Of a DNA stretch of 64,000 nt, positions 17,513-26,146 are shown in pieces. The translations under genes and the position numbers were made by a program. This DNA is from Gemmobacter aquatilis. GTDB taxonomy: Bacteria; Pseudomonadota; Alphaproteobacteria; Rhodobacterales; Rhodobacteraceae. The first letter of the stretch is position 1; each line of letters begins with the position of its first letter. Below the pieces are notes generated by a model. It was not told the origin of the DNA and did not search any database. It was given only the letters and a program-made list of their open reading frames with translations. The stretch lies in the NCBI RefSeq assembly GCF_900110025.1, contig NZ_FOCE01000003.1, positions 1 to 64,000 on the forward strand, written 5' to 3'.

Positions 17513-20212
17513 TCAGACCAGCAGCAGCGCGTTGCCGATGATCTGGAAATCCGCCACCGTGAAGCTGCCGGTCAGATCGACGTGGAAGTCGGCGCCCGCC
17601 GTACCGTCAAGGCCAAGGTGGATGCTGGTCACGCCGCCCGATTGCGACACGCTCAGCTCGCCGCCCATCAGGGTGGAGCCGTCGCCCGCGACAATCGTGC
17701 CAGTCAGCCCGACGCCGTTCAGCTTGATCATGTCGCCCGCTGCCGCATCGGTGATGCGGTCGCGCCCGGCATTGCCCACGTCGAAGATGAACTGGTCGGC
17801 CCCCGTGCCGCCGGTCAGGAAGTCGTTCCCGGCCCCGCCATTCAGGAAGTCGGTCCCGGCCCGACCGTTCAGGCTGTCGGTCTGATCGAAACCATAGACA
17901 CGGTCGCTGCGCGCGCTGCCGAGGAAGTTGAACCGCTCGATATTGGCCATGTCGGCGGTATAGCTGCCATCGGAGGCCTGCAACCGGGTCCAGCCATTGC
18001 CCCAGTAGAACATCCGCACCCCGGCAGCGGCCAGAGAGGCATCCAGCGTCAGCGTATCGGTATCGGCCCCGCCATCGGCGCTTTCCACCAGACCCCGGCC
18101 CAGATGGATCACATCATCGCCAACGCCGGTGGAGAGCGCATCATTGCCGCTGGCCGCCGAAAGGTTGATGAAGTCGGCACCGCTGCCGGTGGCCAGCTGG
18201 ATATTCTCGACCAGAGACAGCGTTGTACCGATGCCGGTCACCGTGCCATTGCCGGTACTGCTGAGCACGAGGCTGATATCGTCGGCAAAGGTCACATGGC
18301 TGCCGTTCCAGGTATCGTTGCCATCGCCGCCGAGGATCTTGTCCTTCCCGGCCGCGCCATACAGCATGTCATTGCCCGCGCCGCCATTCAGCACATCGTT
18401 CAGGTCGCCACCGCCCAAGGTGTCATTGGCAGAGCCGCCCTTGAGCGAGAAGCGGTCGAAGTTGATCCAGGTCAGATCTGCGCTGCCATCGGCCATGCTG
18501 TAGCGATACCAGCCGTTTCCAGCATAGACATTCGAGACCGAGGTGGTGGCGGTGTGGTAATCCAGCACAAGCAGGTCGATCTCGGCGCCGCCATCGGCGG
18601 TATCATGGCCCAAGCCCCCGCTGAACACGTCATTGCCGCCGTTCATCTGCACCCAGTCATCGCCATTGACGGTGGTGATCTTGTCATTGTCATTGCCGGT
18701 GATCAGGCTGACCCGTTCGATCCCTTTCACCGTCAGGCCGATGCCGGCCCCTTGTGCCTTGGTCTGGCTGGCCTTGGCCGAAAAGACCAACTTGCCCATG
18801 TCGATCAGGTCGGCGCTCCACAGGTCATTGCCCGTCAGGCCGTCGATGATGCCGGTGCCCTTGCCGCCCACCAGCGTATCGTCGCCGCTGCCGCCCACCA
18901 GCGTATCGCCAAGATTGCCGCCGACGAGATAGTCGTTCCCGGCGCCGCCCGCCAGGCGGAACTGTTCAAAGCCGATATAGGTGAGCCGGTCGCCGCTTTG
19001 CGCGGAATATTGATACCAGCCGTTGCTGACATAGCTGTTGGTGATGTGGAACCGCGGGTCGGTGATGGCGGACCAGTTCATCTCCAGCACATCGGTATCG
19101 CCCAAGCCACCGTCGGCACTGTCAACGCCGCGCCCGGTGATCACGAGATCGCGCCCGTCACCCGTGGCGAAGGTATCGTTGAACACACCGATCTGTGCAG
19201 CCACGGTATCGGCGGCATTGCCGCCGACATAGTTGATCCGCTCGATCCCCGAAAGCGTGGCGCCGGTATTGGTGGTCTGGGTCATCAGGTTGATGGTGGT
19301 GGCGCTGCCCCGGGCCGAGGTGTTGACATTCCACAGGTCCACGCCTGCATCGCCTGCCACCTTGTCGATGCCGGCGCCGCCATCCAGCGTGTCATTGCCG
19401 GTGCCGCCGATCAGCACATCATTCAGTGCGCCGCCGCCCAGCCAGTCGTCACCCGCGCCGCCGGTCAGCGAGTATTGTTCAAAGTTGATGAAATCGGTGC
19501 GCGCCAGCCCAGCCGCATCATAGCGATACCAGCCATTGCCAATATAGCTAAGCCGGATATCGGCATTGGTGTCGGTGATCGCCGACCAATCCATCACCAG
19601 CCGGTCGGTTCCTTCCTGTGCGTTGAGCACATCGAACCCCCGGCCCGCCGCCACCGTATCATTGCCACCGCCGGTATTGAGCACATCATTGCCCACCACC
19701 GCCGAGGTGTCGATGACATCATTGCCCAAGGCGGTGTTGAGGATGACCCGCTCGATCCCGGTCAGCACGGTATTGGACCCGCTGACCGTGGCATTGCCCG
19801 CCGCCGTCAGGGTCAGCCGGAAGGTGCCGCCCAGCGCCGCATAATCTGCAACCCATGTGTCATGCCCGTCGCCACCCGCCACGATGTCGGGGCCGCGCCC
19901 GCTTTCGATGCGGTCATTGCCGCGCCCGCCGATCAGCGTATCGGCCAAGGCCCCGCCGACCAGCAGATCGTCGCCGTCGCCGCCGGTCAGCCGGAAAATC
20001 TCGAAATTGATGAAATCCACACCGCTGAGAAAGTCATCGCTGTAGCGATACCAGCCCCACCCCGCATAGGTATAGGTCACGTCAGACCCGAGCGTGCCGT
20101 AGTTGACCACCAGCGTATCGGTGCCTTCGCCCCCGTCTACACTGTAAAACCCGGTCGGGCCGACCGTGACTGTATTGTTTCCGCCATCTGTCGGAATTCC
20201 GGTGATGCTCAT
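17513..20212 (-). CDS. modular RTX-type calcium-binding extracellular protein
   Basis: An 899-residue acidic, Gly/Asp-rich protein without a signal peptide, with many RTX nonapeptides (GGxGxDxLx) that would form calcium beta-rolls. Five copies of a module of about 170 residues are visible: the tag Y-x-G-N-G-W-Y-R-Y recurs at about 49, 223, 394, 563 and 736, each followed by INFE-x-F-x-L-x-GG and RTX repeats, then a GIER-V strand and a NDV-x-x-x-GGxD run. The C-terminal 120 residues (GADQFIFD near 804-811 onward) look like the uncleaved signal of type I secretion substrates. No transporter genes are adjacent. GGGAGG precedes the ATG at 20212. Enzymatic domains were not seen; adhesion or surface coating is plausible. 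Confidence 0.85.
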   Translation of the reverse strand: MSITGIPTDGGNNTVTVGPTGFYSVDGGEGTDTLVVNYGTLGSDVTYTYAGWGWYRYSDDFLSGVDFINFEIFRLTGGDGDDLLVGGALADTLIGGRGNDRIESGRGPDIVAGGDGHDTWVADYAALGGTFRLTLTAAGNATVSGSNTVLTGIERVILNTALGNDVIDTSAVVGNDVLNTGGGNDTVAAGRGFDVLNAQEGTDRLVMDWSAITDTNADIRLSYIGNGWYRYDAAGLARTDFINFEQYSLTGGAGDDWLGGGALNDVLIGGTGNDTLDGGAGIDKVAGDAGVDLWNVNTSARGSATTINLMTQTTNTGATLSGIERINYVGGNAADTVAAQIGVFNDTFATGDGRDLVITGRGVDSADGGLGDTDVLEMNWSAITDPRFHITNSYVSNGWYQYSAQSGDRLTYIGFEQFRLAGGAGNDYLVGGNLGDTLVGGSGDDTLVGGKGTGIIDGLTGNDLWSADLIDMGKLVFSAKASQTKAQGAGIGLTVKGIERVSLITGNDNDKITTVNGDDWVQMNGGNDVFSGGLGHDTADGGAEIDLLVLDYHTATTSVSNVYAGNGWYRYSMADGSADLTWINFDRFSLKGGSANDTLGGGDLNDVLNGGAGNDMLYGAAGKDKILGGDGNDTWNGSHVTFADDISLVLSSTGNGTVTGIGTTLSLVENIQLATGSGADFINLSAASGNDALSTGVGDDVIHLGRGLVESADGGADTDTLTLDASLAAAGVRMFYWGNGWTRLQASDGSYTADMANIERFNFLGSARSDRVYGFDQTDSLNGRAGTDFLNGGAGNDFLTGGTGADQFIFDVGNAGRDRITDAAAGDMIKLNGVGLTGTIVAGDGSTLMGGELSVSQSGGVTSIHLGLDGTAGADFHVDLTGSFTVADFQIIGNALLLV

Positions 20213-20265
20213 GATGCTCCCTCCCATGGCAAAAGATGGAATCACCATGACACCCATAATGCAGA

Positions 20266-20291
20266 CGCGCTTTGATTTATGCCAAAGCGCG
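20266..20291 (-). promoter_or_regulatory. 9-bp inverted repeat upstream of the RTX gene
   Basis: CGCGCTTTG (20266-20274) and CAAAGCGCG (20283-20291) flank an eight-base centre, about 55 bases before the RTX start. A TATAAT hexamer on the minus strand (20311-20316) sits just upstream, but no good -35 box was found. It could be an operator, or a hairpin ending the upstream rraB message. Confidence 0.45.
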
Positions 20292-20351
20292 AATATCTGG
20301 ATGTGATAAAATTATAGGCGGATTTTGTCTCGCCATCCGGCGCTGCGAAGG

Positions 20352-20669
20352 TCAGTCTTCCAGCAGGCCCCAGCCATCGGGGGTGAAATCGAAGGTCAGG
20401 GCGATTTCGGTGGCACGTTTTTCATGCTGCCAGATGGTGTCCGCCGTGACCGTCACCGGCCCGATCATCGCATCCAGCAGTTCGGCCTCGTCATCGCGGC
20501 TGGTGCGGAAGCCTGCGGCCTCCAGCGCCTTCTGCACGCCATCCCAATCGGCATCGACCTCTTCAGGGTAGAATTGATAGGTGATGACGGCGACGGCGGG
20601 GGCATCGGCGGCGAAGGCCTCGAAGCTTTCGAAGGTTTCGGCGCGTTGGGCTTTGTAGTCGTGGCTCAT
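20352..20669 (-). CDS. rraB: ribonuclease E inhibitor RraB family protein
   Basis: A 105-residue acidic protein. The pattern YQFYPEEVDADWDGVQKALEAAGF (about 32-55) followed by ETF/TFDFTPDGWGLLED-type C-terminal residues matches the RraB/DUF695-like fold; such proteins bind RNase E and slow RNA turnover. GGAGG is present before the ATG at 20669. It is transcribed toward the RTX gene. The family call is moderately strong; inhibition of RNase E is inferred from the family only. Confidence 0.72.
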   Translation of the reverse strand: MSHDYKAQRAETFESFEAFAADAPAVAVITYQFYPEEVDADWDGVQKALEAAGFRTSRDDEAELLDAMIGPVTVTADTIWQHEKRATEIALTFDFTPDGWGLLED

Positions 20670-20725
20670 GGGGTCCTCCCGGCGGTTTTGAGGGTGATGC
20701 CCCAGCCTCGCCGGGCGCGCAAGGG

Positions 20726-22066
20726 TCAGAGCCCGGCGAGGCGGGCGGCCAGCCGGTTCTGCCGTTCGATCACCAGGGGCAGGTCGATGGTGGTGATCTG
20801 CCCGCCCTGCACCACCAGCCGCCCCTCGACGAACAGGTCGCGCACCCGGGTCGGGCCGCAGAGCAGCAGGGCCGCGACCGGATCCCAGGCCCCTGCCGCC
20901 TCGATCCCGCGCAGGTCCCAGATCGCCAGATCGGCGCGTTTGCCGGGTTCAAGGCTGCCGCAATCGGGCCGGCCCAGCACCTGCGCGCCCCCCCGCGTGG
21001 CAATCTCCAGCGCCTCGCGCACGCTCATCGCATCGGCGCCGTTGGCCACGCGCTGCAACAGCATGGCCTGCCGCGCCTCGGCCAGCAGATTGCCCGCGTC
21101 GTTGGAGGCGGAGCCATCGACCCCCAGCGCCACCTTCACCCCCCGGTCGCGCATCTGCCGCACCGGCGCGATGCCGGACCCGAGCCGACAGTTGGAACAG
21201 GGGCAATGCGCCACCCCGGTGCCAGAGCGCGCGAACAGGTCCATCTCGGCCCCGTCCAGTTTCACGCAATGGGCGTGCCAGACATCGGCGCCGGTCCAGC
21301 CCAGATCTTCGGCATATTGGCCGGGGCGGCAGCCGAACTGTGCGAGGCTATAGGCGATGTCCTCGTCATTCTCGGCCAGATGGGTGTGCAGCATGACGCC
21401 CTTGTCACGCGCCAGCAGCGCCGCCTCGCGCATCAGATCGCGGCTGACGGAAAACGGCGAACAAGGGGCCAAGCCCACCCGGACCATCGCGCCCTCGTCC
21501 GGGTCGTGGAAGGCATCGACCACGCGGAGGCAATCCTCCAGGATCGCAGCCTCCCGCTCCACCAGACTGTCGGGCGGCAGGCCCCCGGCGCTTTCGCCGA
21601 TGCTCATCGCGCCGCGGGTGGGGTGAAAGCGCAGCCCCACTTCGGCCGCCGCCGCAATCGTATCATCCAGCCGCGCGCCGTTGGGATAGAGATACAGATG
21701 ATCCGAGGTCAGCGTGCAGCCCGACAGCGCCAGTTCCGCCAGCCCGATCTGGGCGGAGACGAACATCTCCTCCGGTCCGAAGCGGCCCCAGATCGGGTAA
21801 AGCGTCTTCAGCCAGCCGAACAGCAGTGCGTCCTGCCCGCCCGGCACCGCGCGGGTCAGCGTCTGGTACAGGTGGTGATGGGTGTTCACCAGACCGGGCG
21901 TAACCACACAGCCCGCCGCCTCGACCACGCGGCCCGTGGTCTGCAGCCCCTGCCCCACCGCCGCGATCACCCCGCCACGGATCAGCACATCGCCGCCCGC
22001 AATCTCGCGCCGTGCCGCGTCCATGGTCACCACCACCGCCGCGCCCCGGATCAGAATTTCAGTCAT
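20726..22066 (-). CDS. 8-oxoguanine deaminase-like amidohydrolase
   Basis: A 446-residue member of the AtzB/8-oxoguanine deaminase group. The metal-site motifs are intact: NTHHHLYQTLTRA (HxH), HTHLAEN, VWHAHCVKLD and ALGVDGSASNDAGNL. The CPCSNCRLGSGIAPV stretch and the SGCTLTSDHLYLYP region are typical of 8-oxoguanine deaminases, which convert 8-oxoguanine into urate. The ATG at 22066 is used, and the ATG at 22078 is equally possible. It lies on the same strand as the RTX gene and rraB; guaD, a second purine deaminase, is some 3.2 kb away. Confidence 0.8.
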   Translation of the reverse strand: MTEILIRGAAVVVTMDAARREIAGGDVLIRGGVIAAVGQGLQTTGRVVEAAGCVVTPGLVNTHHHLYQTLTRAVPGGQDALLFGWLKTLYPIWGRFGPEEMFVSAQIGLAELALSGCTLTSDHLYLYPNGARLDDTIAAAAEVGLRFHPTRGAMSIGESAGGLPPDSLVEREAAILEDCLRVVDAFHDPDEGAMVRVGLAPCSPFSVSRDLMREAALLARDKGVMLHTHLAENDEDIAYSLAQFGCRPGQYAEDLGWTGADVWHAHCVKLDGAEMDLFARSGTGVAHCPCSNCRLGSGIAPVRQMRDRGVKVALGVDGSASNDAGNLLAEARQAMLLQRVANGADAMSVREALEIATRGGAQVLGRPDCGSLEPGKRADLAIWDLRGIEAAGAWDPVAALLLCGPTRVRDLFVEGRLVVQGGQITTIDLPLVIERQNRLAARLAGL

Positions 22067-22190
22067 GCCAAGCCCCATGTTCCACCCCCCTTCGGTGGAA
22101 CCCAAGGGCGCAGGACAGAAGGGGGAAGGACTCCCGCGCCACGTCCAGCCTAGCGCAGCGCGCCGCAGCGCGGCAAGCCCGCCCTGCCCT

Positions 22191-22214
22191 TCTTCTTTGC
22201 GAAAATACTCCCGG
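22191..22214 (+). repeat. dispersed intergenic motif, copy 2 (variant)
   Basis: TTCTTTGCGAAAATACTCCCGG is a relaxed form of the motif at 570 and 49293, keeping AAATACTCCC. It lies in the 282-base gap between hisN and the amidohydrolase; the rest of the gap (22215-22348) is GC-rich with several imperfect inverted repeats and no gene. Confidence 0.45.
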
Positions 22215-22348
22215 GGGTCCGGGGGCAGGCAGCCCCCGGCGGCACCGCCAGCGCCCTCGGGCCTGATGTGGGCACCCGGCCCGAACCCGCCATGGCAATG
22301 CCGCCCGAGGGGGCTCGATGCCCCCGAGGGCGGCGCCCCCGGGCGGGA

Positions 22349-23149
22349 TCAGCCCGCCAGCACCACCAGCGCCGCCGCGTGAATCCCGGGATTTGCGGCC
22401 GCCAGCACCCGCCCGCCCTGATGCGCGGGGGCGCCGGTCCAATCCGTCACCACACCGCCCGCCGCTTCGATCACCGCGATGGGCGCCTGCACATCATAGG
22501 CCTGCAACCCGGCCTCGACCACGAGGTCGATATGCCCGGCCGCCAGCAACGCATAGGCATAGCAATCGGTGCCGTAGCGCGTCAGCCGGCACTGCTTTGC
22601 CAGGCGGTGAAACGCGGCGCCTTCCTCGGGCGTGCCGACCTCGGGGAAGGTGGACAGGATCAGCGCCTCGGCCAGCGGGCGCGGGGCGCGGGTGCGCAAG
22701 GGGCGCGTCCAATGCGGGCCTGCCATGCGGGCGATGCCGAAGCCGCCCTCGAACCGCTCGCCGATATAGGGCTGATCGATCAGGCCATAAAGGGGGCCGC
22801 TGTCATCCGCGACCGAGATCAGCACGCCCCAAGTGGGGGTGCCCGCCAGAAACGACCGCGTGCCATCCACCGGGTCCAGCACCCAGGTCAGCCCGCTGCT
22901 GCCCGCCTGCTGCCCCATTTCTTCGCCCAGGATCGCATCGTCGGGCCGCCGCCGCGCCAGAATCTCGCGCATCCGCAGTTCGGACTGCCGGTCGGCGATG
23001 GTGACCGGATCGAAGCGTTCGGTTTCCTTGGTGTCTGCCGTCAGATCGGGCGCACGAAAATGCGCGAGAGTCGCCTCTCGCGCGGCATCTGCCAGTTCAT
23101 GCGCCACCGAAATCAGTTCGCGCTGCAGTTCTGCCGAAACCTGTGCCAT
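22349..23149 (-). CDS. hisN: histidinol-phosphatase, inositol monophosphatase family
   Basis: A 266-residue Mg-dependent phosphatase. The family motifs are present: GEEMG (metal Glu), WVLDPVDGTRSFLAG (DPxDGT) and DVQAPIAVIEAAGGVVTDW near the C terminus. The RSF after DGT and the overall length agree with HisN-type histidinol-phosphatases of alphaproteobacteria rather than SuhB. The ATG at 23149 has AGGGG upstream; the longer reading frame from 23194 has no such site. No other histidine gene is near, so the substrate remains an inference. Confidence 0.82.
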   Translation of the reverse strand: MAQVSAELQRELISVAHELADAAREATLAHFRAPDLTADTKETERFDPVTIADRQSELRMREILARRRPDDAILGEEMGQQAGSSGLTWVLDPVDGTRSFLAGTPTWGVLISVADDSGPLYGLIDQPYIGERFEGGFGIARMAGPHWTRPLRTRAPRPLAEALILSTFPEVGTPEEGAAFHRLAKQCRLTRYGTDCYAYALLAAGHIDLVVEAGLQAYDVQAPIAVIEAAGGVVTDWTGAPAHQGGRVLAAANPGIHAAALVVLAG

Positions 23150-23255
23150 GGCCTGCCCCTTGCTGTTTCCCTTCGGCGCTAGCGCGTCCGGCACAACAGG
23201 TCAAGCGGCGCGGGCGCTGATGCGCGCTGCGCCTTGGCCCCCCGGTTTTCCCTGT

Positions 23256-23618
23256 TCAGGCGGCGTCGCTCAGCACGCGGGCCAGATCGAACAGACGGCG
23301 GCGTTGCGCCTCGGGGATCGCGTAATAGGACCGCACCAGTTCCAGCGCTTCCTTGTCGGCCAGAATATCGCCGGTGACCGGCGAGGGCGCCTCGCGGGCT
23401 TCGTCAATGCCCTCGAAGAAGAAACCGATGTTCACGCCCAGCGTTTCAGCGATGTCCCACAGGCGGGAGGCGCTCACGCGGTTCATGCCGGTTTCATATT
23501 TCTGGATCTGCTGGAACTTGATGCCCACCCGATCCGCCAGCTGTTGTTGCGTCATCCCCACCATCCAGCGGCGGTGACGGATTCGCTTGCCAACATGTGC
23601 ATCAACGGGGTGCTTCAT
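23256..23618 (-). CDS. XRE-family transcriptional regulator
   Basis: A 120-residue DNA-binding protein. The helix-turn-helix spans about residues 10-65 (KRIRHRRWMVGMTQQQLADRVGIKFQQIQKYETG and so on); the remaining part (about 75-118) is a helical tail, DKEALELVRSYYAIPEAQRRRLFDLARVL, typical of small Rhodobacterales regulators. It is monocistronic, with tandem TTGGGTATA boxes just upstream of its start and a longer palindrome beyond. Self-regulation is likely. Targets are not known. Confidence 0.85.
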   Translation of the reverse strand: MKHPVDAHVGKRIRHRRWMVGMTQQQLADRVGIKFQQIQKYETGMNRVSASRLWDIAETLGVNIGFFFEGIDEAREAPSPVTGDILADKEALELVRSYYAIPEAQRRRLFDLARVLSDAA

Positions 23619-23630
23619 GTTCTTACTCCT

Positions 23631-23655
23631 CTTATATACCCAACTATACCCAACC
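23631..23655 (-). promoter_or_regulatory. tandem TTGGGTATA boxes upstream of the XRE gene
   Basis: On the minus strand GGTTGGGTATAGTTGGGTAT carries two direct copies of TTGGGTATA about 20 bases from the start codon. The TATATAAG beyond them resembles a -10 region. Position and duplication suit an operator for the regulator itself. Confidence 0.5.
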
Positions 23656-23751
23656 GTCCCGTTCGGGGATCGGCCCGCGCAGCCTTAACGGGAAATCTCA
23701 CCAAATGACTCTTGCATTTTTCACTTCGCGTGTGAACCGGCAACCTGTCTT

Positions 23752-23776
23752 TTTGTATAGTTCATAGTTATACAAA
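23752..23776. promoter_or_regulatory. perfect palindrome TTTGTATA-N9-TATACAAA
   Basis: Eight-base arms at 23752-23759 and 23769-23776 with a nine-base centre. It lies 133 bases upstream of the XRE start and about 200 bases before the oxidoreductase gene. GTATA is shared with the direct boxes next to the XRE gene, so the same protein may bind both. Confidence 0.5.
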
Positions 23777-23976
23777 TGTGGAATTTCGCGAGGACAGGGC
23801 CGGTTGCACGGCGGCGCGGGCACTCATCCCCTGCGTTCATCGGCGCCCCGCCCTGCTATGGCACGGAAAACGCGGGCAAAGAGCGGCGCGCGCGCGAATC
23901 ACACAAAGGGATGACTGGACAGCGGCGGCCCGCCCGCTAGTGTCGCCGCAGCCGCGATGAACAGAGGAGGGCAGAC

Positions 23977-24939
23977 ATGCAGGCGTTTCAGGTCAGCGAA
24001 ATCGGCACCCCGCCTGCCTTTGTGGCGCAGACTCTGCCAGATCCGGGGGTAGGAGAGATTCGGGTGGCAGTGGCGGCCTGCGGGTTGAACTTCGCCGATC
24101 TGCTGATGATCGAGGGCAAGTATCAGGATACGCCCACCGCCCCCTTCACGCTGGGGATGGAGCTTGCGGGCACGGTAACGGCGGTCGGCCCCGGGGTCAG
24201 CGGCTTTGCGCCGGGCGACCGGGTGGCGGCCTTCACCGGGCAGGGCGGCCTTGCCCCCGCGGCGAATGTCGCGGCAAGCCGGTGCCTGAAGCTGCCCGAG
24301 GGGATGGATTTCGTGCAGGCCGCCGCGTTCCAGATCGCCTATGGCACCTCGCATCTGGCGCTGGATTACAAGGCGCGGCTGCAACCGGGGGAAACTCTGT
24401 TCGTCACCGGGGCTGCGGGCGGTGTGGGGTTGACGGCGGTCGAGATCGGCAAGCGGATGGGGGCGCGGGTCATCGCCTCGGTGCGCGGGGCCGAGAAGAT
24501 GGCGGCGGCGCGGGCGGCGGGCGCGGACGAGGTGATTGACAGCGCGGCGCCGGATCTGCGCGGCGCGCTGAAGGCGTTGGGCGGGGTGGATGTGGTCTAT
24601 GACACCGTCGGCGGCGATGCCTTCCTGGACGCGCTGCGCGCCACCCGGCCCGAGGGGCGGCTGCTGACCATCGGCTTTGCGGGCGGCGGCGTGCCGCAGA
24701 TTCCGGCCAATCTGCTGCTGGTCAAGAACCTGAGCGTGATCGGGCTGTATTGGGGCGGCTATCTGCGCTTCAACCCCACGGTGCTGACCGCCAGCCTTGC
24801 CACGCTGGCGGCGTGGATCGCCGCGGGGGCGCTGAAGCCGCATGTCAGCAATGTCTTCCCGCTGGCCGAAGCCGAGGCGGCGCTGGCCTGCCTGCGCGAG
24901 CGGCGGTCCACCGGCAAGGTGGTGGTGGTGACGGGCTGA
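23977..24939 (+). CDS. NADPH:quinone oxidoreductase family protein (zinc-free MDR)
   Basis: A 320-residue medium-chain reductase. The N-terminal GroES-like part (about 1-120, with GLNFADLLMIEGKYQ and GMELAGTV) lacks the zinc ligands of alcohol dehydrogenases. The Rossmann part has GAAGGVGLTAVEIGKRMGARV (about 147-167). The closest named relatives are quinone oxidoreductases (QOR) and acryloyl-CoA reductase-like enzymes; substrate unknown. GAGGAGGG precedes the ATG. It is convergent with the next gene across ten bases. Confidence 0.88.
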   Translation: MQAFQVSEIGTPPAFVAQTLPDPGVGEIRVAVAACGLNFADLLMIEGKYQDTPTAPFTLGMELAGTVTAVGPGVSGFAPGDRVAAFTGQGGLAPAANVAASRCLKLPEGMDFVQAAAFQIAYGTSHLALDYKARLQPGETLFVTGAAGGVGLTAVEIGKRMGARVIASVRGAEKMAAARAAGADEVIDSAAPDLRGALKALGGVDVVYDTVGGDAFLDALRATRPEGRLLTIGFAGGGVPQIPANLLLVKNLSVIGLYWGGYLRFNPTVLTASLATLAAWIAAGALKPHVSNVFPLAEAEAALACLRERRSTGKVVVVTG

Positions 24940-24949
24940 GCCTGCGAGC

Positions 24950-25930
24950 TCAGAGGTCGGTGGCCACGGCGAACACCGTGTCGATCATCGCCTGCGTGCC
25001 GCGCGAAAATTCCAGCGGGCAGCCATAGGGGGTGCCGTCGCGCAGGCTGCGCCCGAACGCCTCGACCTGCAGGACATATTGGTTCACGGCAGGGAAGCGG
25101 AAGATTTCGGCTTGCGCGCCCGTGCGGTGCAGTTCCACCCGCGCCTCGCCGAACAGCCCGGCGTTGAAGGGTGCTGTCAGCCGGATCAGGCCGGTTTCGC
25201 CCTGGAACACCACCTCTTGCCGGGGGAACAGCCGCATCGAGGTCATGGCGGAATAGGTGAAGCGGCCGGTCGGCCCGTCCATCTCGCCCGTCACCTGCGC
25301 CCAGGTGTCCACCCCGTTTTCGCGCCGCAGCCGCGCCTGCAGCGCCACGGGCTCTGCCCCCGTCGCAAAGCGGACCGATCCATAGGTGTAGACGCCAATG
25401 TCGCGGATGCCGCCGCCGCCGGTTTCGGGGCGGTTGCGGATATTGCCCGGCTCGGCGCGGTTGTCATAGCTGAAGGCGGTATCGACATGATCGACCTGCC
25501 CGATCGCGCCTGCGGCGATCAGGGCGCGGGTCTTGAGCCATTGCGGGTGATGCACGATCATATAGGCCTCGGCCACCAGCAGGCCCGAGGCGTCGCGGGC
25601 GGCGATGAGCTGATCGAACGCGGCGGCCTGCATCGCCATGGGCTTTTCGGTCAGCACATGTTTACCCGCCGCAATCGCCTTCAGCGACCAGTCCAGATGC
25701 AGGTGGTTGGGCAGGGGGATATAGACGGCGTCGATGGTGGGATCGGCCAGCAGCGCGTCGTAGCTGTCATGGAGGGTCAGGCCGGGGCAGAACGCGCGGA
25801 AGGCCGCGGTTTTTTCAGGGCTGGAGGTGGCCAGCGCCGCCAGTTCGGCGCCGCGCGCCGCGTGGATTGCCGGCCCCATATGGTCCAGCGCGAATTTCGC
25901 AGCGCCCAGAATTCCCCAACGCACGGTCAT
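24950..25930 (-). CDS. Gfo/Idh/MocA-family NAD(P) oxidoreductase
   Basis: A 326-residue dehydrogenase with the N-terminal nucleotide-binding fold (RWGILGAAKFALDHMGPAI, residues 4-22), the family EKPMAM motif (about 93-98) that holds the catalytic Lys, and the C-terminal alpha/beta sheet domain (GGGGIRDIGVYTYGSVRFATG). It probably oxidises a sugar or cyclitol. GGGAGGG precedes the ATG at 25930; an in-frame start further up would run through non-coding GC-rich DNA. No sugar transport genes are nearby to suggest a substrate. Confidence 0.88.
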   Translation of the reverse strand: MTVRWGILGAAKFALDHMGPAIHAARGAELAALATSSPEKTAAFRAFCPGLTLHDSYDALLADPTIDAVYIPLPNHLHLDWSLKAIAAGKHVLTEKPMAMQAAAFDQLIAARDASGLLVAEAYMIVHHPQWLKTRALIAAGAIGQVDHVDTAFSYDNRAEPGNIRNRPETGGGGIRDIGVYTYGSVRFATGAEPVALQARLRRENGVDTWAQVTGEMDGPTGRFTYSAMTSMRLFPRQEVVFQGETGLIRLTAPFNAGLFGEARVELHRTGAQAEIFRFPAVNQYVLQVEAFGRSLRDGTPYGCPLEFSRGTQAMIDTVFAVATDL

Positions 25931-26017
25931 GTCCGCCCTCCCCTTGGTTGACGGCGCGACGCTAGGATGGGCGGGGCCGGGATGCAACGGAAATGATTGC
26001 GCTAACGGGTGGGGCTG

Positions 26018-26074
26018 CCCCCTCACCCTGCCCTCTCCCCCTCACCCTACCCTCTCCCCCGGGGGGAGAGGGTG
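26018..26074 (+). repeat. C-rich dispersed palindromic repeat, copy 3
   Basis: Two CCCTCACCCTxCCCTCTCCCC units lie in tandem (from 26020 and from 26040), and only the second is followed by its complementary arm GGGGGAGAGGGTGG. It sits between the methyltransferase stop and the oxidoreductase start on the minus strand. Confidence 0.75.
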
Positions 26075-26146
26075 GCGTGGCGCTGTTTCATCGACCGAGG
26101 TGCCTTGCCCCGCGCGGCAGCCCTCCGGGCTGGGTGGAAAACAGCG

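Larger units (their letters stand above)
23619..23976. other. divergent regulatory gap between the XRE gene and the oxidoreductase
   Basis: No gene was recognised in 358 bases; a 60-codon reading frame at 23778-23960 has no ribosome site, motif or family look. The part near the XRE gene (23630-23780) is AT-rich with the two GTATA-containing elements listed separately; the part before the oxidoreductase is GC-rich. Confidence 0.5.

Noticed and set aside
17513-20212. Repeated DNA at regular spacing considered as a CRISPR array or satellite
   Set aside because: The period is about 510 bases, copies are only similar at the protein level, and the frame is open throughout; these are coding RTX modules.
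17327-20275. A 982-codon open frame on the plus strand opposite the RTX gene
   Set aside because: It is the antisense of the repeat-rich RTX gene; the translation is low complexity and contains no domain, and the minus-strand protein is a clear family member with a ribosome site.
23778-23960. A 60-codon frame upstream of the quinone oxidoreductase gene
   Set aside because: No ribosome site, no signal or membrane segment, and composition like its non-coding flank.
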